Source: Tetranychus cinnabarinus
Lineage: Eukaryota > Arthropoda > Arachnida > Trombidiformes > Tetranychidae
Length of the DNA stretch: 64,000 nt
Assembly: GCA_022266195.1 (NCBI GenBank)
Contig: WHVY01000002.1
Coordinates: forward strand, 5,657,001 to 5,721,000
Reading direction: 5' to 3'
This document shows positions 34,062-44,811 of the stretch, piece by piece; the stretch's first letter is position 1, and every line of letters begins with the position of its first letter. The position numbers and the translations under genes were made by a program. The notes under the pieces are model-generated. The model did no database searches. It was not told the origin of the DNA and was given only the letters and a program-made list of their open reading frames with translations.

Positions 34062-35327
34062 GTTTGGTTTTGCTGCGTCAGTTGATATTACTGAGAAACA
34101 ATTTGAAACAATTGAATATCTATTTTGTTATTTCAACTTGAGTTTTGAAATGAAGTTTGACTAGACACTGGAACTGATTAAGTTTATATTCAAATTGTCT
34201 TTACATCTTGAAAGGCTTTGGTTTGATTTTCCAGGTGAAAACCTGTTAGTCCAGGTTCATTTCAAGAATAAGTGTTTCTCTTTGTACTTTCATCTAACCA
34301 TCCAAAGTAAATGATTGCATGACTTCACCTTTATTGCCATGATTTCCGGGTCTAATCAACAGTGCATAGAATGAAATTTAATATTAAATCTATTAGGTTT
34401 TTTGAATGAGGTTTTGTCACAAAAGTCTCTGGACATCAATAGTTTTATGAAACAGATTTGAACCTATGAGTTTGAGTTTGAGTTGAACTATGACAATCTG
34501 ACCTCAATTGGACAGAAATATGTGATTTATTTAACCATTTATATGATCACAGACTTAACATAACAATCAGAGATAATTATATTGTCCCAAATCATTAATA
34601 GCCTAAGGTTACTTTTATTAATGATTAAAGTGCTTCTTCCTCGTTTTATAAGTCAATGCCCTTAGTTATTTGTAATGTAAGACAAAGTTAATGATTGTTG
34701 AACAATTTTTTGAATAACACAATGAAATGGTAATGTTATTAAAACAATTGCACTTAGATGAGACTCTAATTGGGATTGATTGTCAAATTAATTGCAATCA
34801 AATCAAACTTACAATGTAACTTTTTAGACAAGTTGAGTGCATTTTTTAAAGCTCCATCTAATGGTCGTGAAAAGATCTATTAAAGTTGATTACCAGGAAA
34901 GAGAGATTTATGATCACTAGATGACGCTGATTTGGTGATATCATTTTATCGTAATTTAAATGAGATTTGATAACAATCTATCGTAAATTAATTGCGCTAG
35001 AATCCAATCTTAATATACTCTTCATTCAAGGGTTACTAATTTCAAATGAAGTTTACTAATAAATCATAACTTTTTTTATGAATGCAATTTGTTGGCTCTT
35101 CAATTGTCCAATTAATACAACAGATAATTAACTGCTATTAATTATCAGCCAGTTATTACCTAAAGGTATTTTCTTGATTTTCTTGATTCACTGAACTAAT
35201 GTTAGTGCTCATCCTTTCTTTGTATCAAGTCTAACTCATTCTGTATCAAACTTTTGATGTACTCAATCCTTGCATTTCTCACAGCTCCTGATTACACCTA
35301 ATGTTATAACTCATTGTTGATTTTAAA
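34062..35327. other. Intergenic, divergent promoters
   Basis: 1.27 kb between the divergent CRAL-TRIO (-) and PLAT (+) genes. AT-rich, no frame of note, no terminal repeats seen. Confidence 0.4.
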
Positions 35328-36147
35328 ATGAAAAATATAATTTTTGTAACAATTTACGTTCTTGTGTTAAACATAGTTCATTCAAGTGTTATAAGAGACG
35401 ATGAGCTTTATATAATCTACGAAAAGGGTCAAAGTGGTGAGTAAATCTTAAATATTTGAAGTTGCTCTGCTAAATTTTGGTAATTGATCCTAACTAACTA
35501 ACTTTGCATTTGATACTCGACTTTTAGTTTATCTGTACAATGTAACTTTATTCACGACATCGGATCCATCCAAGAAATTTGAAACTGTTGAAGGACAATT
35601 CTTGATCAATCTTGAAGGGAATACGGATTCTACTTTTGATGTAAATAATTATCTTCCCCTTGACCAAAAGTGAGAATAGCTTGATACTCAATCTTGTTTG
35701 TTTGCAGTAACTGTTACAATTTTTACTCTAATAGGTCTAATAGCATAAGTTTCAATGAGAGTTACATGTTTTTGTTAACAACCACACATTCATTGGAAAC
35801 AATCAACAAAATCAGTATAAAATGGACTGGAAATGATCATGCAATGTACCTTAATCATACTGTCTATGTTGATAAAATTGTTTTGCAGTTAGTGACGGAA
35901 AGGTAAGTTCAGATGCATTGGAATAAATTCAAACTAAGATGCTTTTTTCAATATTTGTACTAGAATTCCGATTCCGACTAAAATATTCTGTGGACAAAAT
36001 GATAAACCAACTGCACTCGAACCAGATAAAGGTGAATTGATGACTCAATGTTCTTTTGGTCCACTTAATTGGATTCCTTGGTTAAACTTCAACATCCCAA
36101 GTAACATCAAGGCAAATCTGGTTCAACTACATATTGTACAGCATTAA
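35328..36147 (+). CDS. Second secreted single-PLAT-domain protein, 200 aa
   Basis: Exons 35328-35436, 35528-35669, 35735-35902 and 35964-36147 (603 nt, in frame). The signal peptide covers residues 1-20 (IIFVTIYVLVLNIVHS). The core aligns with the 28745 paralogue: YNVTLFTTSD, GQFLINLEG, FNESYMF, INKISIKWTG, VDKIVLQL, and a closing IFCGQ...TQC cysteine pair. Introns 2 and 3 fall at the same places and phases. I chose the exon-3 acceptor at 35734 (CTAATAG) over the one at 35707, because it restores the alignment without an insertion. A longer C-terminal tail (about 45 residues, with PLNWIPW) follows the second cysteine. Confidence 0.72.
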
Positions 36148-36586
36148 ACTTTCTGGTATCTTGGACATTCCAGAATTTATTCTTGATGAAATGTCATCAA
36201 TAAAGTCGACGAAATTTAATATTTACTCACTAGGCTAATTTCAGAGCTGGATGGCTCAATAATATGAGAAATAATTAAAGTCAATGATTCCAACGTTAAT
36301 CTAGATCAACATTAACTAACGAGTTTGTAAGCCTTAAGGTAATTTTGTACCTCAATTGAGTCAATTTTACTCTCTGACAGAGAGAGAGAGTCTCTGTGCT
36401 CTGCAAACCAGCTGAAGAAGCAACCAGTTGCTTCAACAGTCGGCTTAAAACCGGTTTCTTTGTAATTTTTTTATTGTGTTACCTCTTTACTTCTTTATAC
36501 ACAAGATATCATTTTAAGAAATATTTATTGTTATTAAATGTATCAACCTTCGTCCATGTTTGAAGTACCAAAAATTGTTTTAAACA
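36148..36586. other. Intergenic with short GA repeat
   Basis: Contains an imperfect palindrome: GACAGAGAGAGAGAG followed by TCTCTGTGCTCTG, around 36376-36400. Otherwise it is the upstream region of the transporter. Confidence 0.4.
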
Positions 36587-39364
36587 ATGTCTAATGTTAT
36601 TAATAAATTCACCCGAAGGAAACCAATCCAATCGGAAGAGGATAAGACTCAGCTTAAGCGATGTTTAAATTCATTCGATCTCATTTCATTAGGTAAGTTC
36701 ATATTTACCCTGACAGTTCCAGCATTAATATAATATTATATCGTAGGGTCTAAGTTTAGAAACAATCACCTTTGTCTTGGTCAACCGTCTTTTATATTTT
36801 TCTAATAGTTTGTGTTTTGAAAAGCTTCTAGATGCGACTTGACTTGAATATTATTTTCATTCTTACAGGTGATTCTTACTTCTTAGGTACATGTAATTTA
36901 CATGATGTAAACAGTTGACAATATCATTGCGATCTTAAATCTTTGTTTCTAATACATAAAATATCTATTATATTTCAATACTTATTCATGCATTTGTTTT
37001 TTATGCCAAGCTCAATTTTTAACCGTTTCAATTTTTTGTCTGGTTATTGATTTATGGTTTGATCTCAAATTATTAATGGCTTTAAATATTTTTGTGTAAT
37101 GTTGATTTTTGCAGCTGTTAAATATCTAGTTCCATTGTTTAGATAATTTCAGGTGATTCTGGTTAGATATTGGGTAATAACTTTACAGTTGATGTGTTAA
37201 ACTTAAGGCAAGAAATAATCTTTTTGAAAACAAAAACTTCTCTACTTCAAATTGGTCTTTTTATCAGGAAACTTTAATCGTTTTTTTTTTGCTTTCCAGG
37301 TGTTGGTTCTAGTTTAGGTCAAGCTGTCTATATAATAATTGGTCAGATAGTTAGTCGAAAAGCTGGTCCATCAGCTTTAATCTCATTCGGCTTTGCTGGC
37401 TTAGCCGCGTTTTTATCAGCAATGTGTTTTGCTGAATTTGGCAGTATAACACCAAAAGCAGGATCAGCTTATATTTACGCATACGTTACTGTTGGTGAAT
37501 TGGTTGCCTTCACAATTGGCTGGAATCTTTCACTTGAATATCTTGTCGGTCAGTTTACCAATCAGTTGCAAAGTTACACTTAATATCATTTGTGATATCT
37601 TGCGTTTCCAGGCACAGCATGTTCTGCTCGTGGTTTATCTGAATACCTTGATGGATTCCTAGGTGGAGCATTTTCCAACATCTTTAAAAATTATTTTCCA
37701 ATCAATATTCCGTTTTTTTCTCCATATTTCGACCCAGTATCATTTATGACAGTTTTAGCTGTTTCTGGTATGTAAACACAGCAGCTTTAAATTAACTATT
37801 CTGATTCAATCTAATTAACATCTCTATTTTTCTCCTCAGTAATTATCGGATTTGGAGTTCGAGAATCAATCAGAGTAATTCATGTTTTCAATCTGGTCAA
37901 CCTTTACGCAACCTTTTTCATAATTCTTTGTGGCTTGACGGCTATTGAATGGTCAAACTGGAGATTACCAGAATCATCGATACCAGAAGGATACGGAGTT
38001 GGAGGCTTTTTCCCTTATGGTATCAATGGAATGTTATCAGGAGCAGGAACAGCCTTTTGGGCTTTTATTGGTTTCGATTGTATCGCAACTACTGGAGATG
38101 AAACTGAAAATCCCAAGAAACGAGTTCCATATAGCATTTTTGCTACTGTGATAATTGTCGCCTCGGTTTTATTTTTGTCCAGTTTTGTTGCAACTCTAGT
38201 TACACCTTATTATTATCAAGATACAGCATCACCATGGGATGAAATATTCAAGATGCTAGGCTGGTCAGGCTTTCCTATTTTAATTATAACAGCTGGAGCC
38301 TTAACAAGCTTGATTGGAGCCGTTTTTGGTGCTCTTCATCCGCTTCCAAGAATCCTTTATGCCATGTCTTCAGATAGATTAGTTTATTCATTTTTTTCCA
38401 AAATCAATTCTAAAACACAAACGCCATTTTTTTCAACTTTACTGGCTGGTTTTCTGGCTGCTCTTTTGGCTGCTTTGTTTGAATCTCGGGATCTCGCTGA
38501 TCTTGGTTCAATTGGCACTTTATTAGTCTACGCAATTGTTGCCGGAGCAATCTTAGTTTTAAGGTAAAAGCTCATTTTTTATTCTTAAAAGATTGTAATC
38601 ATTTTCATTTTGATACTCTAGATATGTCGATTTAAACGAGACGGAAGACTTGCTTATGCCAGATGACTATCCAAAAAGATGGGACGAAAGATTGATTCGA
38701 AGTTACTTTAGACTAAAATCGACATCTCATCTAATCATGTTTCTCCTTAAAAGTATTTGTAAGTTTAGTATTTCATTAACGATTGATGATGATAATGAGA
38801 ATTAATCAATTTTTTATTCCAATAGATTTAATGATCTTCATTCTGGTCACAGCTCTATTCATATACCAACAGTTCATTCCTGAAAGTTCATTGGCTGGAT
38901 ATTTTTGCTTAATCTTAGCATTTATAACAGTTTTTCTTATAGTGGTTTTAAGTAACCAACCTCAAAAAACACGCTATGGGAGCAAAGATTACATAGTAAG
39001 TTGATTCAGAATAAAATTAAACCCTTTGAAGAGGATTCGTATTAATTTAGAAATTTATTAATCCATTATTTTTAGGCTCCTCTGGTCCCCTATCTACCAT
39101 GTTTAAGTATTTTCGTGAATCTTTACTTGATGAGTCGATTGACTCTTTGACTTGGTCTCGATTTACCATTTGGACACTTTTCGGTAACTCATGAATCAAT
39201 CAAACTATAAAACTAGCATTAATAATTATTTCATTATTCCAGGTGCTATTATATATTTTACTTTTGGAATCAAAAACAGCATTGGATATCTAAAAAAATC
39301 AAACAGTTCAGATGATTTTGAAAAATATACTCGTAGGAAAAGCTATGGAACATTGGAACACTAA
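36587..39364 (+). CDS. SLC7 cationic amino acid transporter, apparent frameshift near 3' end
   Basis: Eight exons: 36587-36692, 37300-37548, 37612-37767, 37840-38563, 38622-38758, 38826-38995, 39076-39183 and 39243-39364. It imports arginine/lysine-type amino acids across the plasma membrane. Family landmarks include RCLNSFDLISLGVGS, FAEFGSITPKAGSAYIYAY, GWNLSLEYLVGTACSARG, FFPYG, AFIGFDCIATTGDETENPKK and AVFGALHPLPRILYAMSSD. Exons 1-6 keep one frame (514 codons). In exon 7 the frame hits TGA at 39148-39150, after which the CAT C-terminus (TWSRFTIWTLFG, then FGIKNSIGYLKKS) continues in the -1 frame to a stop at 39364. One missing base explains this: CTTTG where CTTTTG would restore length and frame. 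As read, the protein is 538 aa and lacks the last membrane segment; uninterrupted it would be about 590. Confidence 0.88.
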
Positions 39365-39545
39365 ATTTCACCTGAATCTAAGCCAAGATCTAAAATGTGA
39401 CTTTTTTAATATAATTTTTGACCAAATTGTACTTTTTGTTGATTATTACAATTTAGCTGATATTTTTTTGTTTATCATGTCATTGTGCTATTCATTTTTA
39501 AAATTATCACTGCCGCTGCTAGCATTTAATTGACTTGTTAGTTTT
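39365..39545 (+). repeat. Transporter 3' flank, duplicated in cluster 2
   Basis: The 3' flank (ATTTCACCTGAATCTAAG, AAAATGTGACTTTTTTAATATAA, TATTGTGCTATTCATTTTTAAAA) is repeated at about 52715-52865 and in part at 42022-42155. Together with exons 7-8 it belongs to the segment copied between BTB genes. Confidence 0.8.
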
Positions 39546-39630
39546 CAATGGTCGGTTATGTGACTTCAGAAGTTTTCGGAAAGTTGCTTTTACATTTCAT
39601 TTCTTAGAGGCTACGATCATGGTCAGTTAT

Positions 39631-39690
39631 GTTCGATATTATCGTTATCGATAATAATTATCGATATTCGACCTTATTATCGATACCGGA
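39631..39690 (+). promoter_or_regulatory. CGATA/TATCGATA cluster, promoter of 39809 gene
   Basis: Five or more CGAT cores in 60 bases, in both orientations (TTCGATATTATCG, TTATCGATAATAA, TTATCGATATTCG, TTATCGATACC). The palindrome TATCGATA is the DRE core of Drosophila DREF, and clustered CGATA is bound by BEAF-32; whether this species has such factors is unknown. A conserved block with CACCTGTGACCTG follows before the ATG. Confidence 0.6.
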
Positions 39691-39808
39691 AATATGGATA
39701 TTGTATATCACTAATTCTGGTCATCACCTGTGACCTGTCCTACTTGGTTCCACACTATTCAACGCCACACACCTAAACCTATTACTTTCTACAAATAAGT
39801 GTTCAAGT

Positions 39809-41600
39809 ATGGCTTCATTAGAGACTGATGATCAACTTATTACAATTGTGAATCGATCAGTTGAAAATCGGATTAGCAAAAAACTGGTTCGTAAAATACC
39901 TTATTTTGAAAGAATGTTAAGCCATGAATGTTTGGAATCAAAGGAAAACAAAGTTGAACTAGATTTTGATGAAAAGGCACTGAAATCTTTTCTTGATTGG
40001 ATTGAACTTGATTATATATTCATCGAGATGGATTATATAATAAATCTCTGCACTATAACGGACTATTTCGGGATAAAAGATAATTTGATACAAGATTGTA
40101 TTGATTATTTTGATGAAAATTTTTGTAGTGAATATCTTCCTGTTGTTATACCTCAAGTGACCTCAACATCTGCATTGATCAACTCTGATACTCTTGATGC
40201 TTTCATCTGTCGTTATTTCTCGAAGATAGCAAACACAAATGTTTGGTTTGATTATCCAATTGAAACAATTGAATACATTTGTGCTTTGGACCTGATGATT
40301 CATTCAGAATACCAAGTTTTCGATGCAATCATCAAATGGATAGACTTCAAAGCTGATTCTAGAAATTGTTATCTTGAAAGATTGTTGAAGTTGGTTCGAT
40401 GGTGCCATTTGGAAGATAACGATTTATCTAAAATAAAAGGAAATGAACTGTATGAATCTTTCAATTTAGAATCAGAATTATCCAGTCATGGCAAATCTAA
40501 TTGTAACTGTGGCTTGGATCGAACTAAACAAGGTTGTTTTGTCGCGATTGAAGAACTGAATAACAAACATTTACGAGTCAAAGTTCTTGACGGTGATTTC
40601 CGACCATTGGTTAATGAAGTAATTCAATTAGATGAATCTTTCAAGCCTTTGCATCTTTTATATGGTAAATATTTTTCTGATATTTCATTTAATTCTGGAC
40701 GACAAATGATAATGATTGATTGGAAACAGAACAGTTATCGTCTACTGGATTTTGATTCTTATAAACATCATTACTGTGAAATTCATAGATTAATTTACGG
40801 ATCTCATAACAGGTTAGTAATCCGTGTCCTAAATTTGATATACTTGCCTTCAATTTTTACCAATTACCTTCATTTAAGGAAAATTTACTATTGTTTGGAA
40901 TTGAAATAATTTTAGCAATACACATTGTTAAGGTTCACTTTCCGGCTTCAACGCGAAGTTTCCTCTTGCTCAAAATGATGCTGACCTCAAGCTCATAATT
41001 TTAATGTTTTATAACATTTTTGTACATTTTAGTGTGGAATCGCATATTGAGAAGACAAACATGTACGACATAAGTTCAAAGTCAGTATATAAACATTTTC
41101 TTCTCGAAGCTGCCGAAAAGTTCATTCTTGTTCGTAATGATGAATATAAGTTCAGATATTGGGAGACTCCATATGCCATGGACATTGATAATGCTTATGG
41201 TTGCAAAGGACCTACTGACTTGGCAACTATTTTGGGCAATAATGTTTATGTGCTGACGAGTAATCTTGAATTTTTTAAGTTCAACATTGGCCGTAATAAT
41301 AAGTTTGAAAAGATAGAACTTCAGAGGGTTAAAAATATTAATAAAACGAACTTCCATAACTTTCTTTTAACATCCAAGCAAGCTGGCGATGATGGAGTTA
41401 TTTTGATTAATGGATATACAAAAAATGTCCTCTGTTTCAATGTCAGCACTCAAAAATGGAAGTCAATCGGTGGGATAATTGATTGTAAAAGCAAATCTGC
41501 AGAAGGTCAAAGCGGATCTAATGCTCTTAAAACTTTCACCTTTGGATTTGTATCAATTGACTCGATCAACCTTTGCTTGGAACGTAAATTGACACAATAA
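39809..41600 (+). CDS. BTB-BACK-kelch-like protein, 523 aa, intact
   Basis: Exons 39809-40812 and 41033-41600 (1572 nt). Cluster-2 type: the BTB domain is followed by BACK with YPIETIEYICALDLMIHSEYQVFDAI and a cysteine-rich turn (CNCGLDRTKQG), which cluster 1 has only in weaker form. Exon 2 holds LEAAEKFILV, YWETP, LATILGNNVYVLTSN, LLTSKQAGDDGVILI and TQKWKSIGG, two to three kelch-like strands sets, too few for a full propeller. The intron phase is 2 (AG/GTTAGT). The stop codon lies inside an AATAAA signal (CAATAAAG), so the 3'UTR may be very short. An antisense copy of the nompC last exon follows 80 bases downstream. Confidence 0.91.
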
Positions 41601-41681
41601 AGTAAAGCTTTTTCGATACAATCATTCATAAACTGAGTGCACTGTCTATCATTGATAATTTTCATCTATACGTTTTAACGC

Positions 41682-41984
41682 TTAGGAATTTTTTCCAGAG
41701 GCATCATCCATGATCTCATCTTGATCAGTTCCAGTGTTAGGTGAGGCCACTCCTATTGATTCATAATATTTCTGTACAATCAAAGGCCAATTGACAACTT
41801 CAGATATGGGCTTTGATTCATGAATTGCTGCTTCCAAGATTGACATACCAAAGTGACTAGTCATTTGAGTAGCTGCTGACATTTGTGATGATTTGCGGCT
41901 TAATAATTGTCTGGCAGCGATTACACTTGGTCTTTGATGAGTTAGATGACCGAAAGCTTTCTTAGCCAGAGCCATTTCTTTCAT
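41682..41984 (-). pseudogene. Duplicated last exon of nompC, copy A1
   Basis: An open 100-codon antisense frame nearly identical to the true nompC last exon at 55390-55697: MALAKKAFGHLTHQRPSV, ARQLLSRKSS, VNWPLIVQKYYESIG. The last codons differ (ASGKNS for ASNE). The splice acceptor and the first four codons of the exon are missing: the sequence changes at the ATG just inside it to CATCCATTCCAGTAG-type sequence (plus strand), also seen at 52403. No channel exons accompany it, so it cannot make a channel. Confidence 0.85.
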
Positions 41985-42021
41985 CCATTCCAGTAGATCA
42001 GTGTGATCAGTAGATCCTGAG

Positions 42022-42155
42022 TCAAAATCTAAAATGTGACTTTTTTAATATGATTTTTGACCAAATTGTACTTTTAGTTGATTATTGCAATTTAGCTAAT
42101 ATTTTGTTTGTTTATCATGTTATTGTGCTATTCATTTTTTAAAACTATCACTAAC
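42022..42155 (+). repeat. Copy of transporter 3' flank
   Basis: AAAATGTGACTTTTTTAATATGATTTTTGACC and following bases (word shortened in the comparison) correspond to 39400-39510. The transporter exons themselves are absent here. Confidence 0.72.
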
Positions 42156-42310
42156 TACCCATACTGTTAGTACATGTATTTGATTTGCTTGTTAATAGTT
42201 CTTAATGGTCGATTGTAAAACTTCAGAAGTTTTGAGGGGGGAAATTCACCAAGTTGCTCCTCGCATTTCATATGTTAGAGGCTACTTAGGCCCATTTTAT
42301 GCTTATTATG

Positions 42311-42422
42311 TTCGATATTATCGTTATCGATAAGAATTATCGATATTTTAGCCCGGCAATTGAACATATGTTAAATTTCGATAATACTCGATATTTTGGC
42401 CCAGCCTCAACATCGATATCGA
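42311..42422 (+). promoter_or_regulatory. CGATA/TATCGATA cluster, promoter of 42531 gene
   Basis: At least seven CGAT cores in 110 bases, including TTATCGATAAG, TTATCGATATT and ACATCGATATCG. Same arrangement as at 39631, with the CACCTGTGACCTG block downstream. Confidence 0.6.
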
Positions 42423-42530
42423 AAAAAATGGATATTGCACATCACTAATTCTGGTCATCACCTGTGACCTGCCCTGCTTGATTCCACTTAAACCCAAACC
42501 TATTACTTTTCTAAATTCAAGTGTTCAACT

Positions 42531-44166
42531 ATGGATTCATTAGAGACTGATGATAAGCTTACAATTGTGAACCGATCAGTGGAACATCGTATTAGTAAAA
42601 AACTAATTTGTAAAGTACCTTATTTTGAAAAGATGTTGAGCCTGGATTTGAAGGAATCAAGGGAAAACAAAGTTGAACTGGATTTTGATGAAAAGGCTCT
42701 GAAATCGTTTCTTGATTGGATTAAACTTGGTTATATATTCATCGAGATGGATTGTATAATAAATCTATGCACCATAACAGACTATTTCGGGATAGAAGAT
42801 CATTTGATACAAGATTGTAAGAATTATTTCAGTGAAAAATTTTCTAGCGAGTATCTTCCTGTTGTTATACCTCAAGTGACTTCAACATCTGCATTGATCA
42901 ACTCTGATACTCTCAATGCTTTCATCTGTCGTTATTTCTCGAAGATAGCAAACACAACTTTTTGGTTTGGGTATCCGATTGAAACAATTGAATACATTTG
43001 TGCTTTGGACCTGATGATTCATTCAGAATACCAAGTTTTCGATGCAATCATGAAATGGATAGACTTCAAAGCTGATTCTAGAAATTGTTATCTTGAAAGA
43101 TTGTTGAAGTTGGTTCGATGGTGCCATTTGGAAGATAACGTTTTGCCTAGGATAAAAGAAAATGAACCGCATGAATCGTCTAGTTTAGAATCAGAATCAT
43201 CCAGTCATTGCAAATCTAAATGTAACTGTGGCATGGATCGAACTAAACAAGGTTGTTTTGTCGTGATTGAAGAAACAAATAACACAAATTTACGTGTCAA
43301 AGTTCTTGACGGTAATTTCCGGCCATTGATTAATGAAGTAATTCAATTAGATGAATCTTTCAAGCCTTTGCATCTTTTATATGGTAAATATGTTTCTAAT
43401 ATTCCATGGGCTTCTGGAAGACAAATGATAACAATTGATTGGAAACAGAACAAATATCGTCTACTGAATTTTGATTCTTATAAAAATCATTACTGTGAAA
43501 TTCATAGATTAATTTTTGGAGCTCAGAACAGGTTAGTAATCCATAATCCAAGGTTCACATTCCGACACTAACTCTTTGATGAATACTTGTAATGTTTTAA
43601 TGTTTTATAACATTTTTGTACATTTCAGTGTGGAATCCCATATTGAGAAGAAAAAACCAGAAAACGCAAGTTACATACCAAACTACACATATAATCATTT
43701 ACTTCTCGAGGCTGCCGAAAAGTTTATTCTTGTTGATAATGATGAATATAAGTTCAGATATTGGGAGACTCCATCTGCTATGGACATTAATAATGCTGAT
43801 GTCGCCAACTATTTTTACTTGTCAACTATCTTGGACAACAATGTTTATGTGCTGACAAAGGATCTTGATTTTTTCCAGTTCAACATTGACCGTAATATTT
43901 TTGAAAAGACAAGACTTCAAGGGTTTGAAGATAAAAACTTCAATAACTTAATTTTAACATCCAAGCAAGCTGGTGATGATGGAGTTATTTTGTATGATAA
44001 ATGCACAAAAGATGTTTTCTGTTTCAATGTCAGCACTCAAAAATGGAAATCAATCGGTCGAATCATTGATTCTAGAAGCCAATTTGCTGTTATTAAAACT
44101 TTTACTTTTGGATTTGTATCAACTGACTCGATTAACCTTTGTTTGGAACGTGAATTAACACAATAA
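42531..44166 (+). CDS. BTB-BACK-kelch-like protein, 512 aa, intact
   Basis: Exons 42531-43531 and 43629-44166 (1539 nt); the intron is only 97 nt. It is close to the 39809 gene through BTB, BACK and the post-BACK block. The BTB helix sequence LSLDLKESRENKVELDFDE resembles that of the divergent 22674 gene instead of its neighbours (LSHECLESKENK), a possible gene-conversion patch. The Cys turn reads CKSKCNCGMDRTKQG. The exon-2 motifs LSTILDNNVYVLTK, LTSKQAGDDGVIL and TQKWKSIGR are kept. The stop is embedded in CAATAAAA. Confidence 0.91.
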
Positions 44167-44494
44167 AAAAAAGTTTTTTTGAACTTTTTAAAATTACAAC
44201 GAAATTAATAGTATTGTCTATCCAACAATCCTATCCTGTCCTATCAAGGGCAGGTATATTCCATGAAATATGGATCGACAATAATCTAATAGCCTTTGAA
44301 ATTAAATGGTTTAAATTTAATAGGTGCTTGAAAATGAACGATTGAACAGTTAGCGGAGAAAAATAAAGCTGCACTTCAATTTCATTGATATGTCAATCAA
44401 TCCGAATCAGGATATCTTGAGTTATTTCACAGTGATAAACTTAATTCAAACATTTCTGAGTTCATTTAAAATTTTGGGTTAAAACTGATAAGCA
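44167..44494. other. 3' flank of the 42531 gene
   Basis: Shared with the flanks after 46589, 49141, 51795 and 55063 (TTAAAATTACAACGAAATTAATAG, GATTGAACAGT, GGAGAAAAATAAAG). Noncoding part of the duplicated unit. Confidence 0.55.
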
Positions 44495-44545
44495 TTAGAG
44501 GCATCATCCATGATCTCATCTTGCTCAGTTCCAGTGTTAGTTAAG
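44495..44545 (-). pseudogene. Stub of duplicated nompC last exon
   Basis: About 50 bases (GAGGCATCATCCATGATCTC onward on the + strand) match the 3' end of the nompC last exon. The match then stops at a junction leading into the next BTB promoter. It is the most truncated copy in the array. Confidence 0.75.
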
Positions 44546-44630
44546 ACCACTATTAATTTATGCTTCATTATTTACAGGGCAGAACCCATTTTGCGGTAGA
44601 TATTCGAGTATCGTATTTGGGCTATAGATG

Positions 44631-44687
44631 TTCGATATTATCGTTATCTTTGATAATTTTCGATATTTTGGCTAAAATATCGATACC
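44631..44687 (+). promoter_or_regulatory. CGATA cluster, promoter of 44812 gene
   Basis: TTCGATATTATCGTTATC, TTTCGATATTTTGG and ATATCGATACC in 57 bases. Same position relative to the ATG as in the paralogues. Confidence 0.55.
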
Positions 44688-44811
44688 AAAAAAAAATGGA
44701 TATCGCACATCACTGGTTTTGGTAATCACCTGTTACCTGTCCTACTTGATTTGCCACTATTCAACTCCTAAACCCAAACTCTTTACTTTTTTCAAATTTA
44801 AGTATTCAACT

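Noticed and set aside
36376..36400. Microsatellite GA/TC near 36376 as a regulatory GAGA element
   Set aside because: Short and imperfect; GAGA-factor binding cannot be argued from one site.
39141..39152. Programmed frameshift at CTTTGAC in the transporter
   Set aside because: CUU UGA C is the bacterial RF2 site for a +1 shift, but the homologous frame here needs -1 and there is no slippery heptamer; loss of one T is simpler.
41082..41357. 91-codon minus-strand frame in exon 2 of the 39809 gene
   Set aside because: Antisense shadow of a coding exon; similar shadows occur in all paralogues.
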